Source: Alkalitalea saponilacus
GTDB taxonomy: Bacteria > Bacteroidota > Bacteroidia > Bacteroidales > Marinilabiliaceae
Direction of reading: 5' to 3'
Assembly: GCF_900168165.1 (NCBI RefSeq)
Contig: NZ_FUYV01000011.1
Coordinates: 83,131-147,130, forward strand
Length of the DNA: 64,000 bases
Part shown: positions 63,974 to 64,000 of the stretch, piece by piece
Layout: every line of letters starts with the position of its first letter
How positions within the stretch are numbered: the stretch's first letter is position 1
The notes under the pieces: model-generated
What the model saw: the letters and a program-made list of their open reading frames with translations, nothing else
The model's database searches: none
Told to the model about the DNA's origin: nothing
Position numbers and translations under genes: made by a program

Positions 63974-64000
63974 CAGCCGCTTCTTAAGAAGGTTAAGGGG

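Overview
The window comes from a member of the Bacteroidota, most likely the Bacteroidales/Marinilabiliales side of the phylum. This rests on several signs: type IX secretion C-terminal domains on surface proteins, several SusC-like or BtuB-like TonB receptors with lipoprotein partners (one with DUF4249), the nusB-DUF1573-yajC-ybbR-coaE block, a DUF5606 protein, a secreted DPP-IV, and repeated promoters of the TTG-N19/20-TAnnTTTG type used by Bacteroidota. Shine-Dalgarno sequences are mostly absent, with infC as a clear exception. I cannot name the genus from the sequence alone.

Layout. 0-15 kb: the 3' part of a GH9 glycanase, a secreted S1 protease, a minus-strand group (beta-helix protein, aminopeptidase P, TlpA-like thioredoxin protein, DUF4465 lipoprotein), a BtuB-like receptor, and a U32 peptidase-family protein overlapping an unusual GH16-like protein that lacks both catalytic glutamates. 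15-26 kb: tRNA-Leu, a three-gene minus operon, tRNA-Trp and tRNA-Ser, a class I glutamine amidotransferase, RlpA, a TonB receptor upstream of which lies a cytochrome c/PQQ-type sugar dehydrogenase, then a periplasmic-TPR histidine kinase preceded by two small genes that share one C-terminal tail. 26-34 kb: an AsmA-like protein, rplS and the nrfHA nitrite-to-ammonium reductase, all set among dense intergenic repeats. 34-43 kb: a 1,855-residue surface protein with Ig-like repeats and a small companion, two adjacent signal peptidase I genes and dapB. 43-47 kb: a TonB receptor/DUF4249 pair. 47-56 kb: a mostly co-oriented housekeeping run on the minus strand (nusB, DUF1573, yajC, a permease fusion, ybbR, coaE, thrS, infC, rpmI, rplT). 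56-64 kb: a PUR-alpha-like protein, a thiamine-binding protein, FeoAB with its small cysteine-rich partner, tRNA-Leu, DPP-IV and a DUF5606 protein.

How the genes work together. nrfH passes quinol electrons to NrfA for respiratory ammonification. FeoAB and its small membrane partner import ferrous iron, which haem-rich enzymes such as NrfA need. DapB and the two LepB proteins serve wall precursor synthesis and export. thrS-infC-rpmI-rplT is the classical translation cluster.

The less ordinary parts are: (1) two neighbouring small genes ending in the same GVI[VI][ED]YGWP tail, just upstream of an orphan sensor kinase; (2) the catalytically dead GH16-like protein with three tandem 70-residue repeats; (3) at least two families of paired small hairpins with GTA loops, each present at two distant loci; (4) a permease with fused EIIA-like and TrkA-C-like domains in which the phospho-histidine position is Glu; (5) infC starting at AUU behind a perfect Shine-Dalgarno. 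No CRISPR array, transposase, prophage or rRNA is visible.
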